DNA from: Anaerorudis cellulosivorans | GTDB lineage: Bacteria; Bacteroidota; Bacteroidia; Bacteroidales; Dysgonomonadaceae | Reading direction: 5' to 3' | Assembly: GCF_025943985.1 (NCBI RefSeq) | Contig: NZ_JAPCWE010000022.1 | Coordinates: 1 to 43,965, forward strand | DNA: 43,965 bases | Shown: one piece after another, positions 24,708 to 34,013 of the stretch | How positions within the stretch are numbered: position 1 is the stretch's first letter | Layout of the letters: each line of letters starts with the position of its first letter | Notes under the pieces: generated by a model | Database searches by the model: none | What the model saw: the letters and a program-made list of their open reading frames with translations, nothing else | What the model was told of the DNA's origin: nothing | Translations under genes and position numbers: made by a program

Positions 24708-26798
24708 ATGGAAAGAAGAAAGACGCTAGCATCAATACCTACGAAATATCGTATACTTACCTTGCTATTCATAATTCTTTTTGAAGGTATAGAGATTCAA
24801 GTGAAAGGGCAAAATCAAACGTGGCGTGAATATCTTGAACAGTTGGCCGAAGAGGGAACGGACGGAACAACTATCGAAAACATGTACGAAGAGCTTACTT
24901 CCCTCGAAAATAATCCGATAAACCTGAATGCCGTGACCCGAGATGAATTGCAACGATTTCCGCTTCTTTCGATTGACCAGGCATGGGCGATAGCCGATTT
25001 TCTGGAGAAAAACAGACCGGTTTATACTGTTTATGAATTAAGGAATGTACTTGCATTGGATTATGCAACAATAGAACGTATACTCCCTTTCTTTTACGTA
25101 GGAGAAGTAGGCGATCGAAAACAAGAAACACTGGGTGAAATAATAAAAAATGGCAAAAACGAGATTCAAAACCGTTTCGATAAAACCCTGACGCAGCGTG
25201 CCGGTTACGGATGTTTCTCCGATAGTATTCTCGCACGTTATCCCAACAGAAAATACCTTGGAGAAGATTTTTACACGTCGTTAAAATATTCGTTTGCTTA
25301 TAAGGACAAAATCCAGTTCGGCATTGTCGGCGAAAAAGACGCCGGTGAACCATTCCTAAAAACCGGTTATCCTAAAGGATACGACCATTACGGCTTTCAT
25401 CTGATCGTACGCGATAGGGGAATACTGAAAACGTTGGCCTTAGGCGATTATCGATTATCATTCGGTCAGGGATTGGTGCTTAACAACGATTTCATGATCT
25501 CAAAATCAGGAACATCCAACACCGTGATTCGCAATACCATAAAACCTAAGCGCCATTTTTCTACTGCCGAAAACGGCTTTTTCAGAGGGGCTGCAGCAGC
25601 GATAGGAATAAAAAATATCATGATTACTGCCTTTTATTCCAATAAGTACATCGATGCCACTATCTCCGAAGAAGGGAACATCACCTCATTCAAAACCGAT
25701 GGCTATCATCGTGTACCCCTGGATATGGAAAAGAAAAACAATACCCGCGAGGAAGTGACAGGCATGAACATACATTATAGCAACAACCGATTTCAGATCG
25801 GAATCAATGGTTTATACTATCGTTACAACCGCATGTACAACCCTGTATTGCATGATTACAATACCTATTATCTGCGCGACAGCATGAACACAAATGGGAG
25901 TATAGATTATTCGTATCGTTTTTACCGTCTTGTTTTAGCGGGCGAAACGGCCATATCGCAAAACGGAGCAGCGGCTACAATACATGCAATAGAATGGAAG
26001 CCGGCAACGCCTCATATTGAATCCGTTTCGTTGCTCTACAGAAACTATTCGAAAGCATTTCAAGCAAGCTATGCAAACGCATTTTCGGAAAGCAGCCATA
26101 TCCAAAACGAAGAAGGCCTGTATATCGGTTCAACCCTTTATCCTTTTCCCCGTACTTCATTGACCATGTTTATCGATATCGCCCGATTTCCTTGGCTCCG
26201 ATATAATATCAATAAACCTTCATCGGCCGTTGATTTTTATGCGATGACTTCCTATTCTTTTTCGAAAAATTCCCTATTCGATATCCGTTATAAAATAAAA
26301 CGAAAAGAAAAAAACACGACTTACCCCAACAACACAACAACCTCGGTTCTTCCTTATATGACGCATAAAATCCGTTTACGTTACACAGGCACCTTCAAAA
26401 ATGGATGGAACATGCACACAACCGTCGACGTAAATAGGTATCGGACAAAATACTTCCCCAAGGAATATGGATATATCCTCGCTCAGAATATTGGATATAG
26501 TGGGGATAACAAGATTTCGGGTGACTTTTTTGTAGGTTACTTCCACACCGACACCTATAACACACGCGTATATTCTTACGAACGTAATATCTTGAACACT
26601 TTTTATATGCCGTCATTTTACGGAAAAGGAATCCGAATAACGCTTTCGGCACGATACGCTATCCTTCGGAACGTAATTTTATCGGTGAAAGGAGGAGTTA
26701 CCCGCTATTCAGACAGAAATACCCTTGGCTCGGGAACGGAGCAAATCGATGGGAACCTGCGCGCAGACATTTACACCTATTTTCGATGGAAATTTTGA
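24708..26798 (+). CDS. Helix-hairpin-helix outer-membrane barrel protein
   Basis: A 696-residue exported protein. A hydrophobic segment at residues 15-35 is the signal. Residues about 60-140 hold ComEA-like helix-hairpin-helix units: NPINLNAVTRDELQRFP and YTVYELRNVLALDYATIERIL. The rest is beta-rich with alternating aromatic residues, many YSNNRF-, YRYNR-like strands, and a terminal FRWKF, typical of an outer-membrane beta-barrel. This architecture is common and uncharacterised in Bacteroidota. Helix-hairpin-helix units often bind DNA, so a role in DNA uptake is possible, but I have no direct evidence. The start is supported by the adjacent -7 box and lack of another Met before the signal. 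Confidence 0.75.
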   Translation: MERRKTLASIPTKYRILTLLFIILFEGIEIQVKGQNQTWREYLEQLAEEGTDGTTIENMYEELTSLENNPINLNAVTRDELQRFPLLSIDQAWAIADFLEKNRPVYTVYELRNVLALDYATIERILPFFYVGEVGDRKQETLGEIIKNGKNEIQNRFDKTLTQRAGYGCFSDSILARYPNRKYLGEDFYTSLKYSFAYKDKIQFGIVGEKDAGEPFLKTGYPKGYDHYGFHLIVRDRGILKTLALGDYRLSFGQGLVLNNDFMISKSGTSNTVIRNTIKPKRHFSTAENGFFRGAAAAIGIKNIMITAFYSNKYIDATISEEGNITSFKTDGYHRVPLDMEKKNNTREEVTGMNIHYSNNRFQIGINGLYYRYNRMYNPVLHDYNTYYLRDSMNTNGSIDYSYRFYRLVLAGETAISQNGAAATIHAIEWKPATPHIESVSLLYRNYSKAFQASYANAFSESSHIQNEEGLYIGSTLYPFPRTSLTMFIDIARFPWLRYNINKPSSAVDFYAMTSYSFSKNSLFDIRYKIKRKEKNTTYPNNTTTSVLPYMTHKIRLRYTGTFKNGWNMHTTVDVNRYRTKYFPKEYGYILAQNIGYSGDNKISGDFFVGYFHTDTYNTRVYSYERNILNTFYMPSFYGKGIRITLSARYAILRNVILSVKGGVTRYSDRNTLGSGTEQIDGNLRADIYTYFRWKF

Positions 26799-26817
26799 TA
26801 GTTGCTTTTATAAGCAG

Positions 26818-27567
26818 TTATTCTTCGAATGTTTTTAAGGTTAATTCTTCTCCATCGAAAACGGCATACGAAAAATAACGAATCCAATCGCCAAGAATAA
26901 TGACGCGAGAACACTCGCCAATCGGCAGATCAAGCATAATATGCCGATGACCGAAAATAAAATAATTTATATCGGGCATTTCTTTGAGTTTTTGTTTTGC
27001 AAAGAGCACAAGGTACTCTTTGTCTTCGCCCAAATATTCGACCATTCCACCGTTTTCACGACTGTGGTTCGACCAGGCATGTGCCAGAGGAACCGTTAAT
27101 CGGGGGTGAATAGCAGAAAAAAGAAAACGCAAAAACTTACTGTGAAACAACTTACGGAGGAACAAAAAACCCGGTGAATCATCACCCAACCCGTCGCCAT
27201 GTGCAAGAAAAAATTTCTTGCCATTCCACTCGGCAATAAAGGGCTCAAAATGAAGAATCATGCCGCACTCTTTTGAGAGATAATCCGTGAGCCAAATATC
27301 GTGATTGCCGATAAAGAAATGGACCTCTATTCCCAAATCGCTTACTTCGGCCAATTTTCCAAGCACGCGCGTGTAGCCTTTCGGTACGACATATTTGTAC
27401 TCAAACCAATAATCGAAAATATCACCTAAAAGAAAAATCGCACGGGCATCCTGCTTTACTTGATCGAGCCATCGGCATAATTTCCGCTCGGTTTCAACAG
27501 AATCGGCATGCCATTTCGACCCCAAATGTGCATCTGCCAGAAAATATATCCTTTTCTTCGAGATCAT
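26818..27567 (-). CDS. lpxH: UDP-2,3-diacylglucosamine diphosphatase
   Basis: A 249-residue calcineurin-like phosphoesterase that hydrolyses UDP-2,3-diacylglucosamine to lipid X for lipid A. The metal-binding motifs are in order: FLADAHLGS (DxH), LLGDIFDYWFEY (GDxxD), FIGNHDIWL (GNHD), AHGDGLG (GHxD-type) and FGHRHIM (GHxH). FDYWFEY is characteristic of LpxH. The protein is about 10 residues longer than E. coli LpxH (240). It follows the SufT-like gene by 47 bases on the same strand and is convergent with the barrel protein gene (19-base gap). LpxB, the next enzyme, is at 4553-5704. Confidence 0.9.
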   Translation of the reverse strand: MISKKRIYFLADAHLGSKWHADSVETERKLCRWLDQVKQDARAIFLLGDIFDYWFEYKYVVPKGYTRVLGKLAEVSDLGIEVHFFIGNHDIWLTDYLSKECGMILHFEPFIAEWNGKKFFLAHGDGLGDDSPGFLFLRKLFHSKFLRFLFSAIHPRLTVPLAHAWSNHSRENGGMVEYLGEDKEYLVLFAKQKLKEMPDINYFIFGHRHIMLDLPIGECSRVIILGDWIRYFSYAVFDGEELTLKTFEE

Positions 27568-27614
27568 CCGTTGTATTCAAATTATAGCAACAGAAAAAAG
27601 AGGCAGTGTCCCTT

Positions 27615-27932
27615 TCACATCATCCCTAATTCCAACCTGGCTTCATCATTCATCATCGACTGATCCCAGGGCGGATCAAAAGTAAGGTTGATATCTACAT
27701 GATTGACTTCAGGAATAGATTCAATTTTCATTTGCACATCCGAAAGGATAAAATCGGAAGCAGGGCAAGCGGGCGAAGTGAATGTCATTTCAATGGTTAC
27801 ATTATTATTTTCATCCACATCTATATCATAAATCATTCCCAAATCATAGATGTTTACGGGAATTTCGGGATCGTACACTGTACGAAGCAAGGTAACTATC
27901 TGATCCTGTATCTTCTGAAGTTCTTCGTTCAT
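27615..27932 (-). CDS. SufT-like iron-sulfur assembly protein (MIP18/DUF59)
   Basis: A 105-residue single-domain MIP18/DUF59 protein. LLRTVYDPEIPVNIYDLGMIY is the domain signature, and FTSPACPASDFI contains the conserved Cys thought to take part in cluster transfer. Relatives (SufT, PaaD-like, human MIP18) help mature Fe-S proteins. Length fits the stand-alone form. It lies upstream of lpxH, with no other suf genes in the window. Its partner proteins cannot be told from here. Confidence 0.82.
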   Translation of the reverse strand: MNEELQKIQDQIVTLLRTVYDPEIPVNIYDLGMIYDIDVDENNNVTIEMTFTSPACPASDFILSDVQMKIESIPEVNHVDINLTFDPPWDQSMMNDEARLELGMM

Positions 27933-28035
27933 TGTCTTTTATTTATACATTACAAAATAATCGCTTCTAACTAAACGAATTTTTTCACGTATTGTTTATG
28001 CCGACCCCTCAAAAAAAAAATCGACTGCTCAACAA

Positions 28036-28740
28036 TCAGATTGCCCCTTCATCCGCAAAACTATAATAGGTATGGTCGGTCACGATAAGATGGTCAAGCA
28101 ACACAATATCCATGTAACGAGCGGCTTCCTTCAGTTTTTTTGTAAGCTGAACATCGTTCCCGCTGGGGACACAATTGCCGGAGGGATGATTGTGAGCCAA
28201 AATAATCCCCGATGCATAGTTATTGAGTGCTTCACGCAGGATAAGACGAATATCGACCACCGTTCCGGCTATACCGCCACGACTAACCTGCATGTGATCT
28301 ACAATCTGATTGGCACGATCCAACAGCAAAGCCCAGGTTTCTTCATGATTGAGATCGATAAAGACAGAAGAAAAAATTTCATAAGCATCTTTTGACGAAA
28401 GAATCTTTTTTCGTTCCGCAGCGCCTGCCTCTTTTCTTCGTTTTCCCAGTTCCATGGCGGCTACTATAGTAACAGCTTTAGCTGTACCTATCCCTCGAAA
28501 ATTATTAACCAAATCACTCACCGCAAATTTTGCCAGTTTACCCAGGTCGTTATCGGCCTTTTGCAAAATTCGTTTGCTCAATTCGACAGCGCTTTCCTTA
28601 TCATTTCCCGAACCAATCAGAATAGCCAATAATTCGGAATTGGAAAGAGCGGAAGCGCCTTTCATTAATAGTTTTTCGCGCGGTCGATCTTCTTCAGCCC
28701 ATTGCTTAATGGAAATTTTCGTGGAATCGAAAGGGGTCAT
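28036..28740 (-). CDS. radC: RadC-family JAB/MPN domain protein
   Basis: A 234-residue protein with an N-terminal helix-hairpin-helix part (NNFRGIGTAKAVTI) and a C-terminal JAMM metalloprotease-like domain: AHNHPSGNCVPSGND gives the HxHxnD metal site and a Glu lies upstream. RadC was once tied to DNA repair; its function is now unclear. Length agrees with the family. Its ATG directly follows the efp stop (TAA-ATG), so the two are co-translated. Confidence 0.92.
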   Translation of the reverse strand: MTPFDSTKISIKQWAEEDRPREKLLMKGASALSNSELLAILIGSGNDKESAVELSKRILQKADNDLGKLAKFAVSDLVNNFRGIGTAKAVTIVAAMELGKRRKEAGAAERKKILSSKDAYEIFSSVFIDLNHEETWALLLDRANQIVDHMQVSRGGIAGTVVDIRLILREALNNYASGIILAHNHPSGNCVPSGNDVQLTKKLKEAARYMDIVLLDHLIVTDHTYYSFADEGAI

Positions 28741-29307
28741 TTATTCCTTCACTCGTTCCACATAGCTACCACTTCGGGTATCTACCTTTACTTTATCGCC
28801 CGCCTCAATAAAGAGCGGAACACGAATTTCAGCCCCCGTTTCCAACGTTGCAGGCTTTAATGCATTGGTTGCCGTATCGCCCTTCAAACCCGGTTCTGTA
28901 TAAGTAACTTCCAAAACAACATGGGAAGGGAGTTCAACCGTCAAAATAGTATCGGTATCGGCATGCACCTGTACATCCACCATATCGCCTTCCTTAAGGA
29001 AGTCTACTCCTTCGATCTGTTCGGCAGGGAGAGAAACTTGCTCAAAGGTTTCGGTATTCATGAAATTATACCCCATTTCATCTTTGTAAAGAAACTGAAA
29101 TGGACGACGCTCAATGCGAACCTCATCTACTTTTACGCCCGAAGAAAACGTTTTATCGATTACACGCCCTGTTGTTACATTTTTTAATTTCGTCCGCACA
29201 AAAGCAGGTCCTTTACCGGGTTTCACATGGAGAAATTCCACAATGAAATAATATTGGCCGTCGACCTCAATGCACATTCCGTTTCTGAAATCAGCAGTTG
29301 TTGCCAT
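28741..29307 (-). CDS. efp: Elongation factor P
   Basis: A 188-residue translation factor that relieves ribosome stalling at proline runs. The KOW-like N domain has [17 protein letters not shown], with the tip Lys in KPGKGPAF where E. coli Lys34 is modified. The OB domains follow, ending in [19 protein letters not shown], the family's hallmark. Length equals E. coli EF-P (188). No modification enzymes (EpmA or YmfI-type) are in the window. A well-spaced promoter lies at 29350-29381 and radC follows without a gap. Confidence 0.96.
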   Translation of the reverse strand: MATTADFRNGMCIEVDGQYYFIVEFLHVKPGKGPAFVRTKLKNVTTGRVIDKTFSSGVKVDEVRIERRPFQFLYKDEMGYNFMNTETFEQVSLPAEQIEGVDFLKEGDMVDVQVHADTDTILTVELPSHVVLEVTYTEPGLKGDTATNALKPATLETGAEIRVPLFIEAGDKVKVDTRSGSYVERVKE

Positions 29308-29349
29308 AAATTATGGTTATAGTTAATATTGTATTCTGTATTTTGCAAG

Positions 29350-29381
29350 CAAAAGTAATTATTCCCCCTCAAAAAACCAAA
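29350..29381 (-). promoter_or_regulatory. Promoter of efp-radC
   Basis: On the minus strand TACTTTTG (29350-29357) and TTTG (29378-29381) are separated by 20 bases. Both match consensus. The efp ATG is about 43 bases downstream. Confidence 0.7.
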
Positions 29382-29393
29382 TCAACACCTTTA

Positions 29394-30704
29394 CTAAATG
29401 ACATGCATCCCTTCCAACGCCAGTTTAACAATGAACAACAAAAAAATAACCCACATGGTAACGGAAATGTGGCGAAACTTGCCGGTCAACGCTTTTAAAA
29501 ATACATACGAAAGCATGCCGAACACAATCCCTTGAGCAATACTGAAAGCAAAAGGCATCATAATGATGGTCAGAAAGGCAGGTAAAGATTCCGTTATATT
29601 GGCAAAATTGATATTGACAATAGAAGTAATCATAAACAAACCTACCAAAATCAAGGCAGGAGCCGTTGCCGATGGAGGAACCATCAGAAATAAAGGGGCG
29701 AGAAATAAAGAAAGGGTAAACATCAATGCCGTTGATACGGAAGTAAGCCCGGTTCTTCCCCCGGCAGCAACACCCGATACACTTTCCACATAGGAAGTCA
29801 CCGTACTCGTTCCCAACATTGAACCGAAAGTGGTACCGAGAGCATCGGCAAAAAGCGCCTTTTTTATTTGCGGAAAATTACCGTCTTTATCAATAAACCC
29901 CGCTTTGGAGGCCACTCCCAACAATGTTCCAATCGTATCGAAAAGATTTACAAATAAAAAGGTAAACACCACGATCAACATGTCGAGTGTAAAAATATTT
30001 CCCCACTCAAATTTCATAAAAACGGGCGAAATATCCGGCGGAAGCGAAACGATACCTTCTTTTGGCATTTCAACCAATCCGAGAATAACGGAAAATATCG
30101 TAGATAGGATGATCCCGATGAGAATAGAACCCGGCACATTGCGATAATATAATACACTGGTCGCAATTAACCCTAACGAAGCCACCCACACATGTGGATT
30201 GGACATATCGCCCAACGAAAGCATGGTATTTTCATTTTTAACAATCAATCCGGCATTCTGTAATCCGATAAAGGCAATAAACAAACCTATCCCCACCGGA
30301 ATGGCTTCTTTAATGGTTCTCGGAATGCTTTTGACAATGAGTTCTCGCACGTTAAAAAACGTAAGAATAATAAAAACGATTCCTTCGATGAACACGGCTG
30401 TAAGAGCCATTTGCCAAGAATAGCCCAAGCCGATGACTACCGAAAAAGCGAAAAAACTGTTCAACCCCATTCCCGGAGCTTGAGCAACCGGCAAATTGGG
30501 GATAAAGGCCATGAAAAGCGTGCCCAAAATACTTGCCAAAGCGGTCGCCGTAAACAACGCCGATTTATCCATGCCGGTCGCTCCCAATGTATTGGGATTG
30601 ACCACTAAAATATAGGACATTGTGAGAAACGTGATGATTCCCGCCACAATCTCTGTTCTGACATTCGTCCGGTTTTGCTTTAAGTTAAAAAGTTTCTCCA
30701 ACAT
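29394..30704 (-). CDS. Purine (adenine/guanine/hypoxanthine) permease, AzgA-like
   Basis: A 436-residue inner-membrane transporter with about 12-14 hydrophobic segments. TEIVAGIITFLTMSYILVVNP and APGMGLNSFFAFSVV are hallmarks of the AzgA branch of the NCS2 family, as is FVNLFDTIGTLLGVASKAG; STVTSYVESVSGVAAGGRTGL is the conserved substrate-region helix. It should import purine bases with protons. It has its own promoter (30775-30803) and is divergent from cysS. No purine riboswitch is evident upstream. Confidence 0.9.
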   Translation of the reverse strand: MLEKLFNLKQNRTNVRTEIVAGIITFLTMSYILVVNPNTLGATGMDKSALFTATALASILGTLFMAFIPNLPVAQAPGMGLNSFFAFSVVIGLGYSWQMALTAVFIEGIVFIILTFFNVRELIVKSIPRTIKEAIPVGIGLFIAFIGLQNAGLIVKNENTMLSLGDMSNPHVWVASLGLIATSVLYYRNVPGSILIGIILSTIFSVILGLVEMPKEGIVSLPPDISPVFMKFEWGNIFTLDMLIVVFTFLFVNLFDTIGTLLGVASKAGFIDKDGNFPQIKKALFADALGTTFGSMLGTSTVTSYVESVSGVAAGGRTGLTSVSTALMFTLSLFLAPLFLMVPPSATAPALILVGLFMITSIVNINFANITESLPAFLTIIMMPFAFSIAQGIVFGMLSYVFLKALTGKFRHISVTMWVIFLLFIVKLALEGMHVI

Positions 30705-30774
30705 TCTATCGTTCTTTTTAGCTTACTTTCAATTATTTAATAATAAACGCCAATTAAGAATTCTGCTTTTTGTG

Positions 30775-30803
30775 CAAAAGTAGTGAATTAACTTCAATAT
30801 CAA
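30775..30803 (-). promoter_or_regulatory. Promoter of the purine permease gene
   Basis: On the minus strand TACTTTTG (30775-30782) with TTG (30801-30803) 18 bases upstream. The start codon is about 70 bases downstream. Confidence 0.6.
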
Positions 30804-30911
30804 TTCACCATTATATCGCTTTATTCTGTCCCGAAACCTAACTCGAGTAGAAACAGGATCATTAAAAAATGCATTTCCCACTTTTTGCTCTGATTTATAC
30901 AACATAAGATA

Positions 30912-30927
30912 TAAATTTGTATTTTTG
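30912..30927 (+). promoter_or_regulatory. Two adjacent -7-like boxes before cysS
   Basis: TAAATTTG (30912-30919) and TATTTTTG (30920-30927) lie back to back, 33-41 bases before the cysS ATG. A TTTG at 30884-30887 is 24 bases from the first, longer than usual. Which box is used is unclear. Confidence 0.4.
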
Positions 30928-30960
30928 TGTTCCCAAAACAAAATTTCCAATAGTTTAAAT

Positions 30961-32445
30961 ATGTCCGATACAATAGCACAAAAACCGGTTATCTACAACA
31001 CGCTTACCCGAAAGAAAGAAGTTTTTGAACCATTGAATCCGCCTCATGTAGGGCTTTATGTTTGCGGCCCCACGGTATATGGTGATCCGCATCTTGGGCA
31101 TGCAAGGCCGGCAATCACTTTCGACCTGTTGTTCCGATATCTCAAATTTATCGGCTACAAGGTACGCTATGTACGCAACATTACCGATGTCGGACATCTG
31201 GAAAACGATGCGGATGAGGGAGAAGACAAAATCGAAAAGAAAGCCCGCCTCGAGCAACTCGAACCCATGGAGGTAGCCCAATACTATACCCTTCGCTATC
31301 ACAAAGCAATGGAAGCGCTCAATGTGCTCCCTCCTTCGATAGAACCACGCGCCTCCGGTCACATCATCGAGCAGATAGAAATGGCCAAAACCATTCTGGA
31401 TAACGGTTTTGCTTACGAAAGCGACGGATCCGTATATTTCGATGTAGAAAAATATAACAAACTCTATCACTACGGTAAACTTTCGGGACGAAACATCGAG
31501 GAACTGCTCGAAAATACCCGACAATTGGAAGGACAAGAGGAAAAACGCAAAAGCTACGATTTTGCCTTATGGAAAAAAGCAGCTCCTGAACACATCATGA
31601 AATGGCCATCGCCATGGAGCAAGGGGTTTCCCGGTTGGCATCTCGAATGTTCTGCCATGAGTATTAAGTATCTTGGCAAGGAATTCGATATCCACGGAGG
31701 CGGAATGGATCTGATGTTTCCTCATCACGAATGTGAAATCGCTCAAAATACGGCTGCCGAAGGGACTCCTGCTGTCAAATATTGGATGCACAATAACATG
31801 ATCACCATCAATGGGCAGAAAATGGGTAAGTCGCTCGGTAATTTTATCACACTCGAAGAGTTTTTTACCGGAAAACATCCGTTGCTAGAACAGCCTTATA
31901 CGCCCATGACCATCCGTTTTTTCATTCTGCAATCTCACTACCGAAGTACCGTAGATTTCAGTAATGAAGCTCTTCAAGCCTCTGAAAAGGGTTTGAAACG
32001 ATTATTGGAAGCATATGACATGATCGATAAAATTCCCGTCAGCAATGCTTCAACGATAGACGTCAAGGCTCTGCGCCAAAAATGCTTCGAGGCGCTCAAC
32101 GACGACCTGAATTCTCCTATTCTTATTTCACACCTGTTTGAGGCTGCACACCTCATCAATGCCACTAAAAGCGAAGTAGAAAAGATAACAACAGAAGACA
32201 AGACCGAGTTAAAAAACCTCTTTAACGACTTTTTGTTTACTATTCTTGGTATTAAAAACGAAGTTGAAAGCAACGTTGCCGGTCATGAAGCTTTTGTTAA
32301 AGCTGTCGATTTACTTTTGACCATTCGTCAGGAAGCCAAACAACGAAAAGATTGGGCACTGGCAGACAGGATACGCAATGAACTGACTGCGTTGGGATTC
32401 GAAATAAAAGATACCAAAGATGGTTTCGAATGGAGATTGAAATAA
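30961..32445 (+). CDS. cysS: Cysteine-tRNA ligase
   Basis: A 494-residue class I aminoacyl-tRNA synthetase that charges tRNA-Cys. [18 protein letters not shown] contains the zinc-ligand Cys and the HIGH-type motif (HLGH). [10 protein letters not shown] and [10 protein letters not shown] hold the other zinc ligands, and [11 protein letters not shown] is the KMSKS motif. I start at ATG 30961 (MSDTIAQ) since an upstream Met at 30925 would overlap the promoter boxes. Length is near E. coli CysS (461). The sodium symporter gene follows after 19 bases and may share the transcript. Confidence 0.96.
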   Translation: MSDTIAQKPVIYNTLTRKKEVFEPLNPPHVGLYVCGPTVYGDPHLGHARPAITFDLLFRYLKFIGYKVRYVRNITDVGHLENDADEGEDKIEKKARLEQLEPMEVAQYYTLRYHKAMEALNVLPPSIEPRASGHIIEQIEMAKTILDNGFAYESDGSVYFDVEKYNKLYHYGKLSGRNIEELLENTRQLEGQEEKRKSYDFALWKKAAPEHIMKWPSPWSKGFPGWHLECSAMSIKYLGKEFDIHGGGMDLMFPHHECEIAQNTAAEGTPAVKYWMHNNMITINGQKMGKSLGNFITLEEFFTGKHPLLEQPYTPMTIRFFILQSHYRSTVDFSNEALQASEKGLKRLLEAYDMIDKIPVSNASTIDVKALRQKCFEALNDDLNSPILISHLFEAAHLINATKSEVEKITTEDKTELKNLFNDFLFTILGIKNEVESNVAGHEAFVKAVDLLLTIRQEAKQRKDWALADRIRNELTALGFEIKDTKDGFEWRLK

Positions 32446-32464
32446 AAAGACAATCCCTACTAAT

Positions 32465-33799
32465 ATGGACGAAAACAGAGTAACGTTTGTATCGAAAATA
32501 GGAATGGTAGCTGCTGCTGCAGGATCTGCCATAGGATTGGGCAACATCTGGCGTTTTCCAAGCCAAACGGCCGGCGGAGGAGGTGCCATCTTTATTTTGG
32601 TTTATATTGGTTGTGTATTGTTTTTCGGCATACCTCTGATGACAGCCGAATTTATCATTGGTCGTTCATCTCGGGCAAATACAGCAGGGGCTTTTCGCAA
32701 ATTGGCGCCGGGTACACCTTGGATATGGGTAGGACGTTTGGGGGTACTTACCGGATTTGTAATCATGGGTTTTTACATGGTAGTTTGCGGTTGGACGCTC
32801 GACTATATTTTTCAATCGCTTACCGGGCAATTATTTTCCGTTAAAGATTATGCCGCTAACTTTGTCCAACTTCAGGAAAATCATTTGAAACAAACCCTGT
32901 TAACAACTATTTTCATTATTTTGACCGCTTTATTTACGTTGTCCGGCGTGAAAAGGGGAGTAGAAAAATCGTCCAAAATTTTTATGCCGATACTTTTTCT
33001 GCTTCTCATTATTTTGGGAATTCGTGCAGTTACTCTTCCCGGATCATCGGAAGGATTGGCTTTTTTATTTAAGCCCGAAATGAAAAACGTAAAATCTACC
33101 GTCTTCCTCGATGCGATGGGGCAAGCCTTCTTCTCGCTTTCCATTGGAATGGGATGCATGACAACTTATGCCTCCTATTTTAGAAATGATGTGAACCTAA
33201 CAAAAACAGCCGTTCAAGTCTCCGTTCTCGATACCTTGGTAGCTATTCTGGCAGGAGTGGTTATCTTTCCCTCTGCTTTTGCACTAACGGCAAACCCCGA
33301 TACCATTATTTCCGATCTGGTAGCCGGTGGTCCCGGTTTATTATTCATCACTATACCCCAATTGTTTGGCCAAATGTCGCTATCGGCATTGTGGTCAACG
33401 TTCTTTTTTGTTCTTCTGGCACTGGCCGCCATCACCTCAACCATATCGTTAATGGAAGTAACCACTATTTATCTCCAGGAAGAATATCGAATTTCGCGAA
33501 AAAAAGCGACATTCTTTGTGTGTATCGGTGTATTCATTACAGGAACCATCTCTTCTTTCTCTCCTGAATTCTTTAATTTACTCGATTATGCTTCTGCTAA
33601 ACTTATGCTCCCTATCGGTGGATTTTTTATTTCTCTTTTTGTTGGTTGGTATCTGGATAAACGAATGATCATGGCTCATATCACCAATAAAGGAACTATC
33701 AAATATGGTAGAGCATTTCTTAAAGGATATATTTTTATTCTTCGCTATGTAGCCCCCATTGCAATCTTAGCCATATTTCTCTACGGCTTGTTATCCTAA
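32465..33799 (+). CDS. Sodium-dependent transporter, NSS (SNF) family
   Basis: A 444-residue inner-membrane protein with about 11-12 hydrophobic segments. AAAAGSAIGLGNIWRFP is the first-helix signature of neurotransmitter:sodium symporters, carrying sodium and substrate contacts. GGGGAIFILVYIGCV and SLSIGMGCMTTYASYF are further conserved helices. Bacterial members import amino acids (LeuT, TnaT, MhsT) with sodium. The substrate here cannot be told. It follows cysS closely. Length is typical of bacterial members with 11 or 12 helices. Confidence 0.9.
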   Translation: MDENRVTFVSKIGMVAAAAGSAIGLGNIWRFPSQTAGGGGAIFILVYIGCVLFFGIPLMTAEFIIGRSSRANTAGAFRKLAPGTPWIWVGRLGVLTGFVIMGFYMVVCGWTLDYIFQSLTGQLFSVKDYAANFVQLQENHLKQTLLTTIFIILTALFTLSGVKRGVEKSSKIFMPILFLLLIILGIRAVTLPGSSEGLAFLFKPEMKNVKSTVFLDAMGQAFFSLSIGMGCMTTYASYFRNDVNLTKTAVQVSVLDTLVAILAGVVIFPSAFALTANPDTIISDLVAGGPGLLFITIPQLFGQMSLSALWSTFFFVLLALAAITSTISLMEVTTIYLQEEYRISRKKATFFVCIGVFITGTISSFSPEFFNLLDYASAKLMLPIGGFFISLFVGWYLDKRMIMAHITNKGTIKYGRAFLKGYIFILRYVAPIAILAIFLYGLLS

Positions 33800-33960
33800 C
33801 ATTTTCGAAAAAAATCAAAACTGCAACATATATCTTTCTCATTGAGCCTTATCGCCACGCCATTTTCAGAAAAATCGTATCGGGAAGCAGGTTGAATAAT
33901 AATCATCCACTAAAGTCCTTTCATAAATCGGCGGATTGCAGAAAAGTTCTATTCAAGTGT

Positions 33961-33991
33961 TTTGCTCTTCCTCCAAAATGTATTACTTTTG
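33961..33991 (+). promoter_or_regulatory. Promoter of the aroA operon
   Basis: TTTG (33961-33964), exactly 19 bases, then TACTTTTG (33984-33991). This is the best match in the window to the Bacteroidota vegetative promoter. The leader would be about 17-20 bases with GAAGGA before the ATG at 34014. Confidence 0.8.
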
Positions 33992-34013
33992 TGTAAAATA
34001 AAGAAGGAAATCC

